NCBI GenBank assembly: GCA_030549175.1 | Contig: JAUKUA010000005.1 | Span: forward strand, 3,534,001-3,598,000 | Origin: Lasiosphaeris hirsuta | Lineage: Eukaryota > Ascomycota > Sordariomycetes > Sordariales > Lasiosphaeriaceae | Reading direction: 5' to 3' | DNA: 64,000 nt | Part shown: positions 40,910-50,223 of the stretch, in pieces | Position numbering within the stretch: position 1 is the first letter of the stretch | Layout: each line of letters starts with the position of its first letter | The notes under the pieces: model-generated | The model's input: only the letters and a program-made list of their open reading frames with translations | Told to the model about the DNA's origin: nothing | Databases searched by the model: none | Made by a program: the position numbers and the translations under genes

Positions 40910-42135
40910 TCGCGGATATTTGGTCCCAGGACACCCGCCCCTCCCACACTATCCGGCAGTGATAGCCTCGGCTCACTGCCGAGCAACGTCCTTCGGCTAG
41001 GTTGCACCGTAATGAGGGCACAGGAAGGCCATCAGGGCCCCGATGAACAAACCCCGACGGCTTCGTGAGGGGGTTCCTCAAGGGGCCGTGCCCAGCATGG
41101 CATCCTTGGCGGATGGATACCGTTCATTTTGCGGCGAGGGCAAACCTAGACAAGCGGCGCAGAGAAGGTCACGGCATGACGACATTGGTGGGAGGCTGTT
41201 GTCTTTTCTATTCTTTTCGTGTTGATATTTGTTGAAAAGGGGGGGGGGGGGGGGCGTGATCTCCTCACAAAGCTACCACCCCAGGTCGTTCTCTCTCTGC
41301 CATTCATTCCCTCATTCCCTTACACCATTTCTTTTCTCTAGCCACAACTTCTCATTTTCTCAGCATATTGCATTGGACGGCTTGGTGGGGGAGGCTTGCA
41401 TCTACTCTTCATATCGGATGGCAGAGGCGTGGTGGTATGAGGAAGCTGTCTGTTCTGCACGAGCCAGATGCTGTCAGGCATTCTAGCGCCCTTTGCCCTT
41501 TCTCTTCTTTCCGTCTGGCTCTATTGCATCTCGGTCGGTATACCCAAAAGAAGGAGTGTGGTTATGCAGCGGCATGGTCGGTTTTGGCGTGTGGGGGGGG
41601 GGGGGGGAAGGGGCTAAGGTGGGAGAGGAGGATCTTGATGCTTGATGCTTGGGGGGTTTTTTTTTTGTCGGTGACGGGTGATGGATGATGAAGTTTCTGA
41701 GTTTGTTCAGGGCCAGACGGGAGGGGGGGGGAATTGGCTGGCCGGAGTGATGAATACGAGGTGCGGTGATATCAACCCTGCGATTGATCGAGCCGAGTAA
41801 GCATGTTTTATCTGTGTCTGGCTTTGCTCCAATAATCTTCTATTGTAGGAGATTATTGCTTTTGCAGTATCATGTTTTCATTAGATAGAATGATACCCTT
41901 AACAAAAGGGGTATATCGCCCGCCATGTACCTAAGACCATATGTCGTGGTCGATAGTGCGATAGCTGGATGCAAGACATATAAGTCGGCGCCCCCTAAAA
42001 AGCGTTGAATATTCTTTTAATTGATTTATTCCGGTAAATAGTGCATAGTGCACATGGATAGACTGCACGGGAGAGTGGGTGGTAACACGGGCAAAGGTGC
42101 AATGCTGGTGCGGGAGAGCTAGTCTGTGTGCCTGG

Positions 42136-42179
42136 AGGAGGTCTGGGGGAGGTCTGGGGGAGATCTGGGGGAGGTTTGG
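42136..42179. repeat. G-rich 12-bp tandem repeat
   Basis: Three to four copies of GAGGTCTGGGGG. The regularly spaced runs of four to five G on the plus strand could form a G-quadruplex. Confidence 0.7.
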
Positions 42180-42997
42180 ACTCTGGGGAACTAAGGTGTG
42201 ATAGTGTATTAGGACCTGGGAAGAAAATGGAAATCAGCCACATGGGAGGAACCGACTCGCCCTAGCTCCCTTGGCCTGCGGTACCACCCGAGCGAACCTT
42301 CATGATACAGCGGCACTGTATGACAGAACAAGGTAAGCTTTTTCGTTTTCTTCCGAGTGTGGTTACACAAAGCTAAAGCACCAGGTGCAGTCAAGGTATG
42401 TTTTGCAGACCGCCACGCGCGCCGACTACTATGTAAAGCCTCCGCCCACGCCCGCCCCTCCCCCCCCCCCCCCCTGCCCTTCGCACGCCCCTCCCCCTGT
42501 GCGACCCTGCGGACCGGACCTTTATAAGGGGTCGGGTCAGGCCCAAGTCATTGCCAGGAATCACGGATCCTCCCGCTCCTCTCGACTACCTACCACCTAC
42601 TGCCCTCGAAATATCGTTCGTGCCGTGCCACCTGATACCACCGCCTTGGTGTAGTGGTCGGGTGCGAGATAGATGAAGCCGTTCCCGGAATACCTTGCGG
42701 AATACGAGCACGGCGGGACGGTTGGCCTTCAACAACTCTCTCTTTCTTTTCTTGTCCTATGTGTCCATACATACATCGATATCATTTTGACAAGCGCAAC
42801 ATGTACTATCCTCCTTGCCGCCGTTGATGGTTGCAAGCATACCAAACAGAACTTCGTATCATATCAACTACCGACCTCAGTCGGGCAAGCAAGCACTCCG
42901 GCCTCAGCAGAAACTCCAGCTTCAGGTCATATCATATCCTTCATCCATCAAAACCAAAGTAAGCAAAGCAGGGCGTCAAGGATCTCTTCCCATCTGG

Positions 42998-43037
<40 letters not shown>
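42998..43037. repeat. T11-A29 tract
   Basis: A run of 11 T directly followed by 29 A, starting 23 bases beyond the stop codon of the minus-strand ankyrin-deaminase gene. Confidence 0.85.
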
Positions 43038-43043
<6 letters not shown>

Positions 43044-43059
43044 AAAATCACAATGCCTG

Positions 43060-43645
43060 TCACACATTCAGTTGCGCCAAGTAGGCGGGGTGAAGTCTTG
43101 AAGTCCGTGTATTCAACTGTGCAAATTTAACTGCCATCTGATTCCGGGCCGGAGCTTCTTCCTGAACTTGGGCCAAATAGGCTGGGTGAACTCTCGGCGC
43201 GTGTGTCGACGGGCTCTTTCGGGTTTGCCGGCTAGCCCCAGCCAGCTCAGCGACACCCCCTCCCAACGCTTGTTGACGCTGGCGGTAGGCGACCGCTCGC
43301 GAAAACGTGCTCTTCTGACGCAGTTTCGCGTCCTTGGTGACCCGGGGCTTCCGCACCGGCTTGGTGATCTTCTTCTTGATCTCAGCCGTACCAGTCGAAG
43401 TAATCGGCATGGCGCCGCGGGCCAGATTATACCGAAAGCTGGAAAGATCAAGACGCTTTCTCCCCGAGTTTGCCGGGGTGCGGAAACGCGGTCTAGACAG
43501 AGGCCTGAGCCCGGCCTGCACCTGCACCTGCACCTCGATCCTAGGTGTTAGGCTCTTTGATCTGAAAAAGGCGGAGCGGCCTTGAACGGTCGAGATCGCC
43601 TCCCTCGGGGTTGAACCCGAGTTGCCTTCGTCGCTGCCGCTGCCG

Positions 43646-43683
<38 letters not shown>

Positions 43684-45568
43684 CTCGACGTCTGCTTCCT
43701 TGCCGTCATCGCTCTGGCCATCACTCCCGGCTCGTGCACCAACTACATCACCCGCTCTTTCAAGGAGCCCCGCTTGATTATCGTCACGGACCACCGTACC
43801 GATGCCCAGGCTATCAAGGAGGCCAGCTGCATCAACATCCCCGTCATTGCCCTCTGCGACACCGACTCTCCCACTGAGTTCGTCGATGTTGCCATCGTCG
43901 TCCTCGTCCTCGCCCTCGCCCCTGTCGGGCAGTGCGCCGCTCATGTAAACGAAGGGCTGTCTGAAAAGCTCGGGGACTTCCTGCGCGTTGAGCTTTTGTG
44001 TGATAGGCTTCGCAAGGCCAGGGCCATATACCCGCCACTGTTATAACCATCGTCAGTAAGCTTGGCTGTTGCCGGGGCCGGGCGAATAAAACGTACGGGT
44101 CTTGGGGGGCTGGTAACCGTCAATCCTGGCTTCTCCCGTCGGTGGCCTTTGCGAGACGGTCCCACGGGTTGTGCGGTGTCTGGCTCACTATTCTCGCCGT
44201 CGCTGAAGGGGCGTTCACTAGATTCGTTTCCTGAGTTGCTGTCAGCCGCAGTCGTCACAGCCACCGCGGCCTGGTCGCCATGGCCTCCTGGGATCTGGGC
44301 ATAGGCGCTGGGGGTGACGTTGTTGAGCGACCTCTTTGATCTCGACAAGGAATGTATTTCCTCAGTACAGAAATCTATCGAGGTGGCTTTTCGCACCCGT
44401 CGGACGAAGTCATAGCACTATTCAGACAAGAATGAAAGTCAGCCGCCACTCATTAGGTCAAAGAAGAGTAACATACGTTACCACAGGGGTTGTGGTCGAG
44501 AAATATTTTAGCACCCTTCAGCCGCTGAGGAATATCGGCACAACGTAGCTCCCGCAGTCTCTTGATATCATTGATCCCCAAGACGGCTTTGAGGACCTTT
44601 TCCACCCACCAAACCACCAGCTGCTTCTCCTATTACACTGTTAGAAATGCCAGAATGACTTTTTTTTTTTTTTTTTTGGAAATACATATATCTCTTGGCG
44701 AGAATGTTGCGCGCTAGCAAACAAACCAGGGTTGGATTGTATCTCCGTCTCGAGAACAGAGGACTCTGGTACTTACAACATGGGAGCAGAAGAATCTCCC
44801 TTTGTGTTCGGGAAGGACGGGTTGAGCGCCGTTGTCTCGAAAGTTGTGTGGGAGTCTGAACCCCAAGACTTCAGCAACGTTCTTGGCCCGTGCAGTGTAC
44901 GTCCCATTGTGGAGTACGTTTGGGTCGCCAGTCGCATCGGCTTTCCAGCCGCTGACGGCAGTCATTCTGATACCCGGTACTGCCGTGGACGCGATGAACC
45001 CAGACGTTGCGTCTTTCAGGTTCCGTCCCGGGAAGGCAAGTGAAATCGTTTGGAGAATTTCCAACCTACGGCCGTTCCGGAATATGTATGCGGACGATAG
45101 CGGGTGATTACCTCTTTCTTGGCTGTTGATATGTCAGTGAGATGAACCATAGTGATATTGGAAGGCTAGCACAAACCTGGCACGAATTGCCTCCGGCCTT
45201 CTCAACAGTCTTCTTAGCCTCAGACGGTCTTTTTGTCCATTTCTGGACATTCGGTAGCCCAAGTTCTCGTAATCTACCACCCTTCGCCTCGTGAAGGCGC
45301 TGTCTCGGGCATAACTGAGAGTAGAATGCCCCCCATCATCCCGAGCCTCTAGGGAGGCATTCTTCCTCAAAAGGTAGCGTGAAATCTCGTAGCGTCCCAT
45401 CAGGACCGCCAGCATAAGTGGCGTAGCCCCGTTTGTGTCATGGGCATCGATGTTCGTGCCCGCCGAGTTGACGATGACCCGGACTTGTCGCGGGTCGTTT
45501 CGCAGCACAGCTTGGTGAAGGGCCTCGGGACCCAAAGTAGACGCCAGTTGCGGTGGCTCGCTAGACAT
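43060..45568 (-). CDS. Ankyrin-repeat protein with a zinc-deaminase domain
   Basis: Not a characterised gene. Exons on the minus strand: 45568-45177, 45122-44777, 44629-44477, 44417-44097, 44037-43060; 729 aa, all joins GT-AG and in frame. Residues about 13-90 are ankyrin repeats ([38 protein letters not shown]). The middle region holds a cytidine-deaminase-fold zinc signature: H245-V-E247 in [14 protein letters not shown] and P294-C295-x-x-C298 in [17 protein letters not shown]. The motif pair and HxEK context resemble the DYW-like deaminases reported in ascomycetes, some fused to ankyrins. A 59-nt intron (GTACGT...TTACTGAC...TAACAG) moves the frame into a 326-codon last exon: an acidic/Gly-rich region, an SD dipeptide repeat, a basic region and two HPAYLAQ copies. 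Residues about 452-515 are coded antisense to an RPS0 fragment. Substrate (RNA, DNA or nucleoside) is unknown. Confidence 0.78.
43632..43686. repeat. Hexanucleotide repeat coding Ser-Asp
   Basis: (CGCTGT/CGCTGC)n on the plus strand. On the minus strand it encodes the SD/SG dipeptide run near residues 522-540 of the ankyrin-deaminase protein. Likely to vary in length between strains. Confidence 0.8.
43705..43896 (+). pseudogene. Fragment of the ribosomal protein uS2 (RPS0) coding sequence
   Basis: On the plus strand about 58 codons (43723-43896) read as the conserved centre of RPS0: [54 protein letters not shown]. Differences from the family consensus are few (Cys for Phe, His for Pro, Cys for Tyr), and a weaker match extends upstream to about 43705. 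There is no start codon, the N-terminal half and C-terminal third are missing, and the match ends abruptly at 43896. It is therefore a partial copy, not a working gene. It lies wholly inside the last exon of the minus-strand ankyrin-deaminase gene, whose frame stays open across it. The donor RPS0 gene is not in this window. Confidence 0.85.
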
Positions 45569-46572
45569 CGTGGCTCAAAGGACTGTGGGTAGGCCGGCTC
45601 AGCGTTAGGATGTCTTGAACGTGTTTCGAGAGGCAATAATCGGTGTGATGGGGAAACGGAGGAGAGAAAATGGAAGACGGGAGATGAAGACGGGTAGTGA
45701 GAGAGGAAAAGTGAAGAAGGAAAGTGAAGAGTCTCTGGGGGTCGTTAGGAGAAAGGCCCTCGTTGTTTTCAACTCGGACGTTTCCAAAACTTCCCAAGGC
45801 AGCGAAGAGGGAAAGAGGAGGAATACGTACCACAGAATCCAAGTAATTCGAGGAAGCCACCCTGATATCGGAATGACGGGGTGAAACGAGAGAGGAAGAT
45901 AAAGGTGTAGGCTGTGGGAATTCTAGTTCGGGATGTATGGAGGTGATGGATAATTATCAAATGCGATCAAGAAATAGTCCCTTCACGAGAGCAACAGGAA
46001 GGTGCGAGGGCGCATTACAAACCTAGCGAGAATGTGATTCCTGGCGAAGAGTCGAAATCTCAATGGGAGATTCGCTGTTGCCAAATTTCGAGTCAAGTCG
46101 GAAGCCTGTATAAGGTCCCCCATATTAGAAGAGCAGTATTGACACACGGAAGGAATATATGGCTTGGACTTGCGAGGTTGCGTGACGAACTTGCTCGGGC
46201 GGATAGATGTGAGTAATAAATAGAGGGAGGCTGGAAATATGTTCTCATGAACTGGACTAGTGAAGAAAAGAGGTGTAACCCATGTGGCAGGAGGTCGAAT
46301 TATGAGGGGGTTTTTTTTTTTTTTTTTTTTTTTTTTTGGCAGGAGAGACTTTGCAAGACATATTATTTGTCACAAAAGAGTATGGGAGATACTGAATGGG
46401 TGGGAAGGTTGAGGCATGAAGAAGCAAGCCAGCAATCCATTTTTGACGCCTAAACCTGATGCTACCGGGAATCTAAACCCATGCCTCGAGGGGCCCTCAG
46501 CTACCAACCCATGTCCCACCCTTCGCCAGAAAATCAAGCCCTGGCAGGTATGAGAGTCATTCGTGACAGAAT
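45569..46572. other. Promoter region of the ankyrin-deaminase gene; rps19 3' flank
   Basis: No gene recognised. It contains a run of T at 46311-46337. An open frame on the minus strand just upstream of 45568 is continuous with purine-rich leader DNA and has no domain content. Confidence 0.55.
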
Positions 46573-47420
46573 TTACTCGTCATCCTCCTCCTCCTCATCG
46601 TCAGCCTCAGCGACGGTCTGAGCAATACCTATTGTCGTAGTGTTAGAACCAATCCCGTGTCCCACTAGCCAAGCACATGCAACTTGTCACTTACGGTCAA
46701 GATCACGCTGTCCCTGCTGAGTGATGCGGCGGCCACCCTTCTCCTCGTCGATCTCGAGGACCTGGATCTTCTCGAGGGCCTGGAAGATCTTGCGATCAAC
46801 GCTGCCACTGGCATCGACGTGATGCGAGGGACGGCTGCCACGGTTCTTGGCGCTACCGTGGACCTTGCGGAGGCGGCCAACACCGACGGTCTTCCTCAGG
46901 TAGACGTGGCGAGCGACGGAAGCGGCGCGGACGTAGAACCAGTCGATGTCCTGGGGGGGCATCTCCTTGGCGGGGCCGGTCTTGACGGTGTCAACCCAAC
47001 CTGCACGAGGTTTGTGTTAGCCGTATATGCCCATGTTGGCGGCGCTGGAAAGGAGGTTGCTTGGGGGGGGGCAGGAGGGCAGGAGGGGCATCGTCAACTC
47101 ACCAGGGACGGGCAGCTTGCCCTGGCGCTTCAGGAAAGCCGAATACGCCGCCACAAACTTGTGGGCCTTTGATCAAAACCAATTAGCATTATTCCGTCGT
47201 CAGAGGTCTTTCGACCCCCTCGCGCCTGCTCCCATGGTCTTTCTCAGTGCCGGGCTGGACTGGCCAGCTGTGCATCATCGTCGGCCAACTCGAGCTTCGA
47301 AGCCGAATTGGCGGCGACTCTGATGGCGAAAGAGTGTCTGGTTTTTGGTCGAGGAAGCCGTCATGACGGAAAGTTGTTTAAACCTACATCGACATCACGA
47401 ACGCTGACTCCTCCAGGCAT
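46573..47420 (-). CDS. rps19: 40S ribosomal protein eS19
   Basis: Small-subunit protein needed for 18S rRNA 3' maturation and located on the 40S head. Exons on the minus strand: 47420-47388, 47166-47103, 47000-46695, 46628-46573; 152 aa. The sequence [67 protein letters not shown] and KGGRRITQQGQRDLDR are textbook S19. The last exon encodes a short acidic tail (EADDEEEEDDE). The intron pattern is typical of fungal ribosomal protein genes. A telomere-like CCCTAACCCT lies at 47608-47617, about 190 bp upstream of the start, as seen in Tbf1-type ribosomal protein promoters. Confidence 0.95.
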
Positions 47421-47679
47421 TTTGGCGGATTTATGGGGTGATTTGACAGTGGGAAATCAAGATGATCGTTCGTGGTGAGAGGCTCCGATTGATGCGCGCC
47501 GGAATTTTGCTGGTGCTGGTGTGAAAGAAGCTTGGCAGCAAGGCGTTGAAAATTAGGGCTGTGGCCCTTGCAAGGTCAGCCACTTCTGGATAAGGAGAGA
47601 TAAGAGACCCTAACCCTGAGTATTGCAGCACCAGCTGCCAGACCGCCAAAGCGCTCGTCGTTGAAGGACCTCTAGGTTC

Positions 47680-48174
47680 GTATACACCCCTGCACCAACA
47701 CTTCCTACAATGGAAGGGTGTTGGTAGGGGGAACCCTCTGGAGGACCTGGCCGCGGCCTCAACGCTGGAAAATAAGTGGAAGGCCCGCCACGAGGAGGAA
47801 AGGAAGCGCCGATTGCAGTGGTGGGACGGAGCCCCCCGAGGAAGAGGAGGCCCTGGCCTCGGTAGACTGAGTAGAAGGTGGCTTTTCCCCTGAGTGGGTT
47901 TTTATGTACCTTTAACACGCTGGGTAAGTAAGCCGGGGGGGGGGGGGGGAAGCAGACCCGGGAGCGGCAATTTTACTTATTGTTACGGGGTTCGGAGCTC
48001 GGGAAGGGGCACGGCATCGTTGGACCGGGGCACGCTTACGACCCGGGCCAGGTCCCCTTGCGGGTTTATGGGGACTTTGAGAGCCCCACCGTGCGATTGC
48101 CCCTTCGCTAAAACCCAGCATCGCCAACGGCGAAAACCTTGGACGTTGAACCGATCAATCAATCAATCAATCAA
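47680..48174 (+). mobile_element. Probable 5'-truncated non-LTR retrotransposon remnant
   Basis: About 495 bp flanked by the 9-bp direct repeat TCTAGGTTC (47671-47679 and 48175-48183). It ends in about five copies of ATCA, the kind of simple tetranucleotide tail seen on some LINE-like elements. From its left edge one plus-strand frame is open for about 70 codons, to a stop at 47892-47894, and reads as a basic protein tail (KWKARHEEERKRRLQWWDGAP). This is followed by about 280 bp that would be 3' UTR. The structure (truncated 5' end, 3' tail, short target duplication) fits target-primed insertion. I cannot name the family. Confidence 0.5.
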
Positions 48175-48277
48175 TCTAGGTTCATGTACAATCCAATCCT
48201 GGTTTGTTAGTTAGCGCGTGATACTCGCACCAAGAGAGGTACAGAAGCCCCGATAGAGTCTTTATAGCGTAAGAAAG

Positions 48278-48430
48278 GGTATGTTCGGCGTTCTACAAGG
48301 CCTTTCTAGGATTGGTAAAGGCCCGCTGGAAACACCAAATATATGTTTTTGAATGTGTAAAATGTGATGTTTTTGCTGCTCAAAAGCCTTTCCAGGGCTC
48401 CTCAAAGGCCGCAACAACCGAACACCAAAC
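48278..48430. repeat. Foldback (imperfect inverted) repeat
   Basis: The left 45 bp and the reverse complement of the right 45 bp share TGTTCGG, GGCCTTT, AGGA and GG-AAAGGC blocks in the same order. The middle is AT-rich. The size suits a small MITE, but I see no clear target duplication. Confidence 0.4.
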
Positions 48431-50223
48431 GTCGGCCCTTTTACGAGAATAATTGGCTCACATCCTACTAACTCGCTCCCCTTCATGGGTTTCCCGGTGT
48501 TTTGCAATTCTGCACAGACCTCTGCGCAGTGGGTTCGGGCACTTTGCAGCTGCTAAGGTACGGAGCATGCCGTGGGCTTTGCTCGCGATCCAAGACACCA
48601 GAGCGGCTGCATCTTGAAGCCCGCTTGGCTCAGCCCACCTGGCCCGGGCTGTTGTGTCAAGCGACAAGCAACCTGGATGTCAACTACGTCGTGCGCACAA
48701 CCTCACGGTGAGGCCGCAGGATGGCCATCCGAGACATTATCGGTGATGGTCTAGCAATGGCCACGAGGTCGACGCAGCATGACGCCTCTGAGCTTGCTTG
48801 GGTTGCCCCTGCTTCAAGCTCTCCGAGCTCTTGTCGACCGACTGCATCGAATCTGGGCGAGGGATTGTGGAAGCGAGGCGGCTACACCCGAACTTGGGCT
48901 CAGTGTTACAGCTGCTTGCCTCAATGTTGCTCGTCTGATCCAAGCTCACAAGGAGAATAAAACAACTCTTGATGCTCTCAAAAGGCAGCTCCCGCCATTG
49001 CACATCTCCACGCAGCATTTACCGGCCTGGTGGGTCTTGAAGTCAAGACATTGCGCACCGTTGCCGAGAAGCCAAGCGACAATATGCAGAACATTGACGA
49101 GCGGCGGCCAACCTTCGAATGAGACGAGATCCCCAAGTAGATCTATCTCTACGATTGATATGGGGAAAAGGGTTATCCTGCTGCGAGTTTTTAGGTGCGC
49201 CATGTGCATCTGCGACACCCTGGGGACCCTGGGGACCCTGCGAGGGGCAGCGAACCGGGGGTCGTCGTCTCAAGTCTGGGGGCCGTTGCAACCCACAACC
49301 CCGATTCTTGGCACCGCCTCTCACAGGTACCGTTTCACCATCGCCGCCAGATCCCCGTGGCCAGCGACCGCAGCCAGCAGCCACGGCAGGCGGCTGCGGC
49401 CAGCAACCCAGGAACCTGGCCAATTCTTTGATCAACGCGATCCCCAAGATGCGCCGCAAGGATGGCCTCTTCGCCTTTTCGGTCCAAACAACCCCCTTCG
49501 GCTCCCGCTCAGACTCTGCGTGTAATTACAGTTGCTCCACAGAGCAGCAGCCTCCCGTCTGTCCCACCATGCTGGCCAACAGCTGCCGCTTGTGACCACC
49601 AACCATTGCTTCACGCCCATGGTGCCTTGGGCGCTCTCCAGCCCCCAGGAAATAGTCGACTCAGTGGTCCGCGCTGCCCGTCGTCGGCAAACCTGGTGTC
49701 ACAGGTCGTCGAGCTGATTTCACTGGACACCCCCGGACCCCTGGGATGGTCCGTCTGTCCCTAAACGAAACGGCAATACACATGGGAGCTACACCCTGAC
49801 TGAAGGCTTGAAACCGAGTGAAAAGAACTAAGTCCCATTTCAGCAGGAGGAGTCGAAAGATCCAGCTCCCCGTAGCCCTGTCCGGCGGCTACCCCATGCC
49901 TTCTGCCACCAGGCAGACGAGGGTGGAGAGCACGGGGCGGCGAGGAAGGATGAGGGTATCGTCAGAAATAAGTAGCCCGCCCTGCCCAGCCGCCTTGTCC
50001 GCTGCCGCTCTTTTCTTGGCTCGACTGTTCTCGCCTCGTGGTTGCGAATAGCCTCCTTTCGTTCTCTTCCATCCTCTCCTTTTGTGTCGTTCGTTGTTCT
50101 TCCTGCTCAAGCTTGCTTGAATTTCCCTGCTGAGCGGGTCGCCATTCTTTTGAACAAACATTATCCACATTTTTCTGTTCTTCAGAGTCTGCACTAGCTG
50201 TAGATCTCCCCTGCCTTGCCATC

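Larger units (their letters stand above)
40910..43059. other. Gene-free interval between con7 and the ankyrin-deaminase gene
   Basis: Convergent 3' flanks. It contains poly-G at 41238-41254 and 41587-41598, a G-rich 12-mer tandem repeat at 42136-42179, poly-C at 42461-42474, a TATA-like site at 42521, and a T11-A29 tract at 42998-43037. A 122-codon frame at 42673-43041 runs into the poly-A tract and has no recognisable content, so I do not call it a gene. Confidence 0.5.
47421..50223. other. Gene-free interval with transposon debris
   Basis: Left edge: rps19 promoter. Then a probable retrotransposon remnant (47680-48174) and a foldback repeat (48278-48430). From 48450 to 50200 the open frames are overlapping shadows of GC-rich DNA without domains. 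The last 250 bases are pyrimidine-rich leader sequence of the lectin-like gene. Confidence 0.5.

Noticed and set aside
42673..43041. 122-codon frame downstream of a TATA-like site
   Set aside because: It has no recognisable motif and owes its last residues to a poly-T/poly-A tract.
43941..44096. Stop codon after SDSPSFT as the end of the ankyrin-deaminase protein
   Set aside because: A 59-nt intron with good donor, branch and acceptor bypasses it and opens a 326-codon exon. The unspliced form could still be a minor isoform.
44714..45064. Possible extra intron (GTAATC...CGTAG) inside exon 2 of the ankyrin-deaminase gene
   Set aside because: Removing it breaks the frame. Leaving it in gives the continuous reading [19 protein letters not shown].
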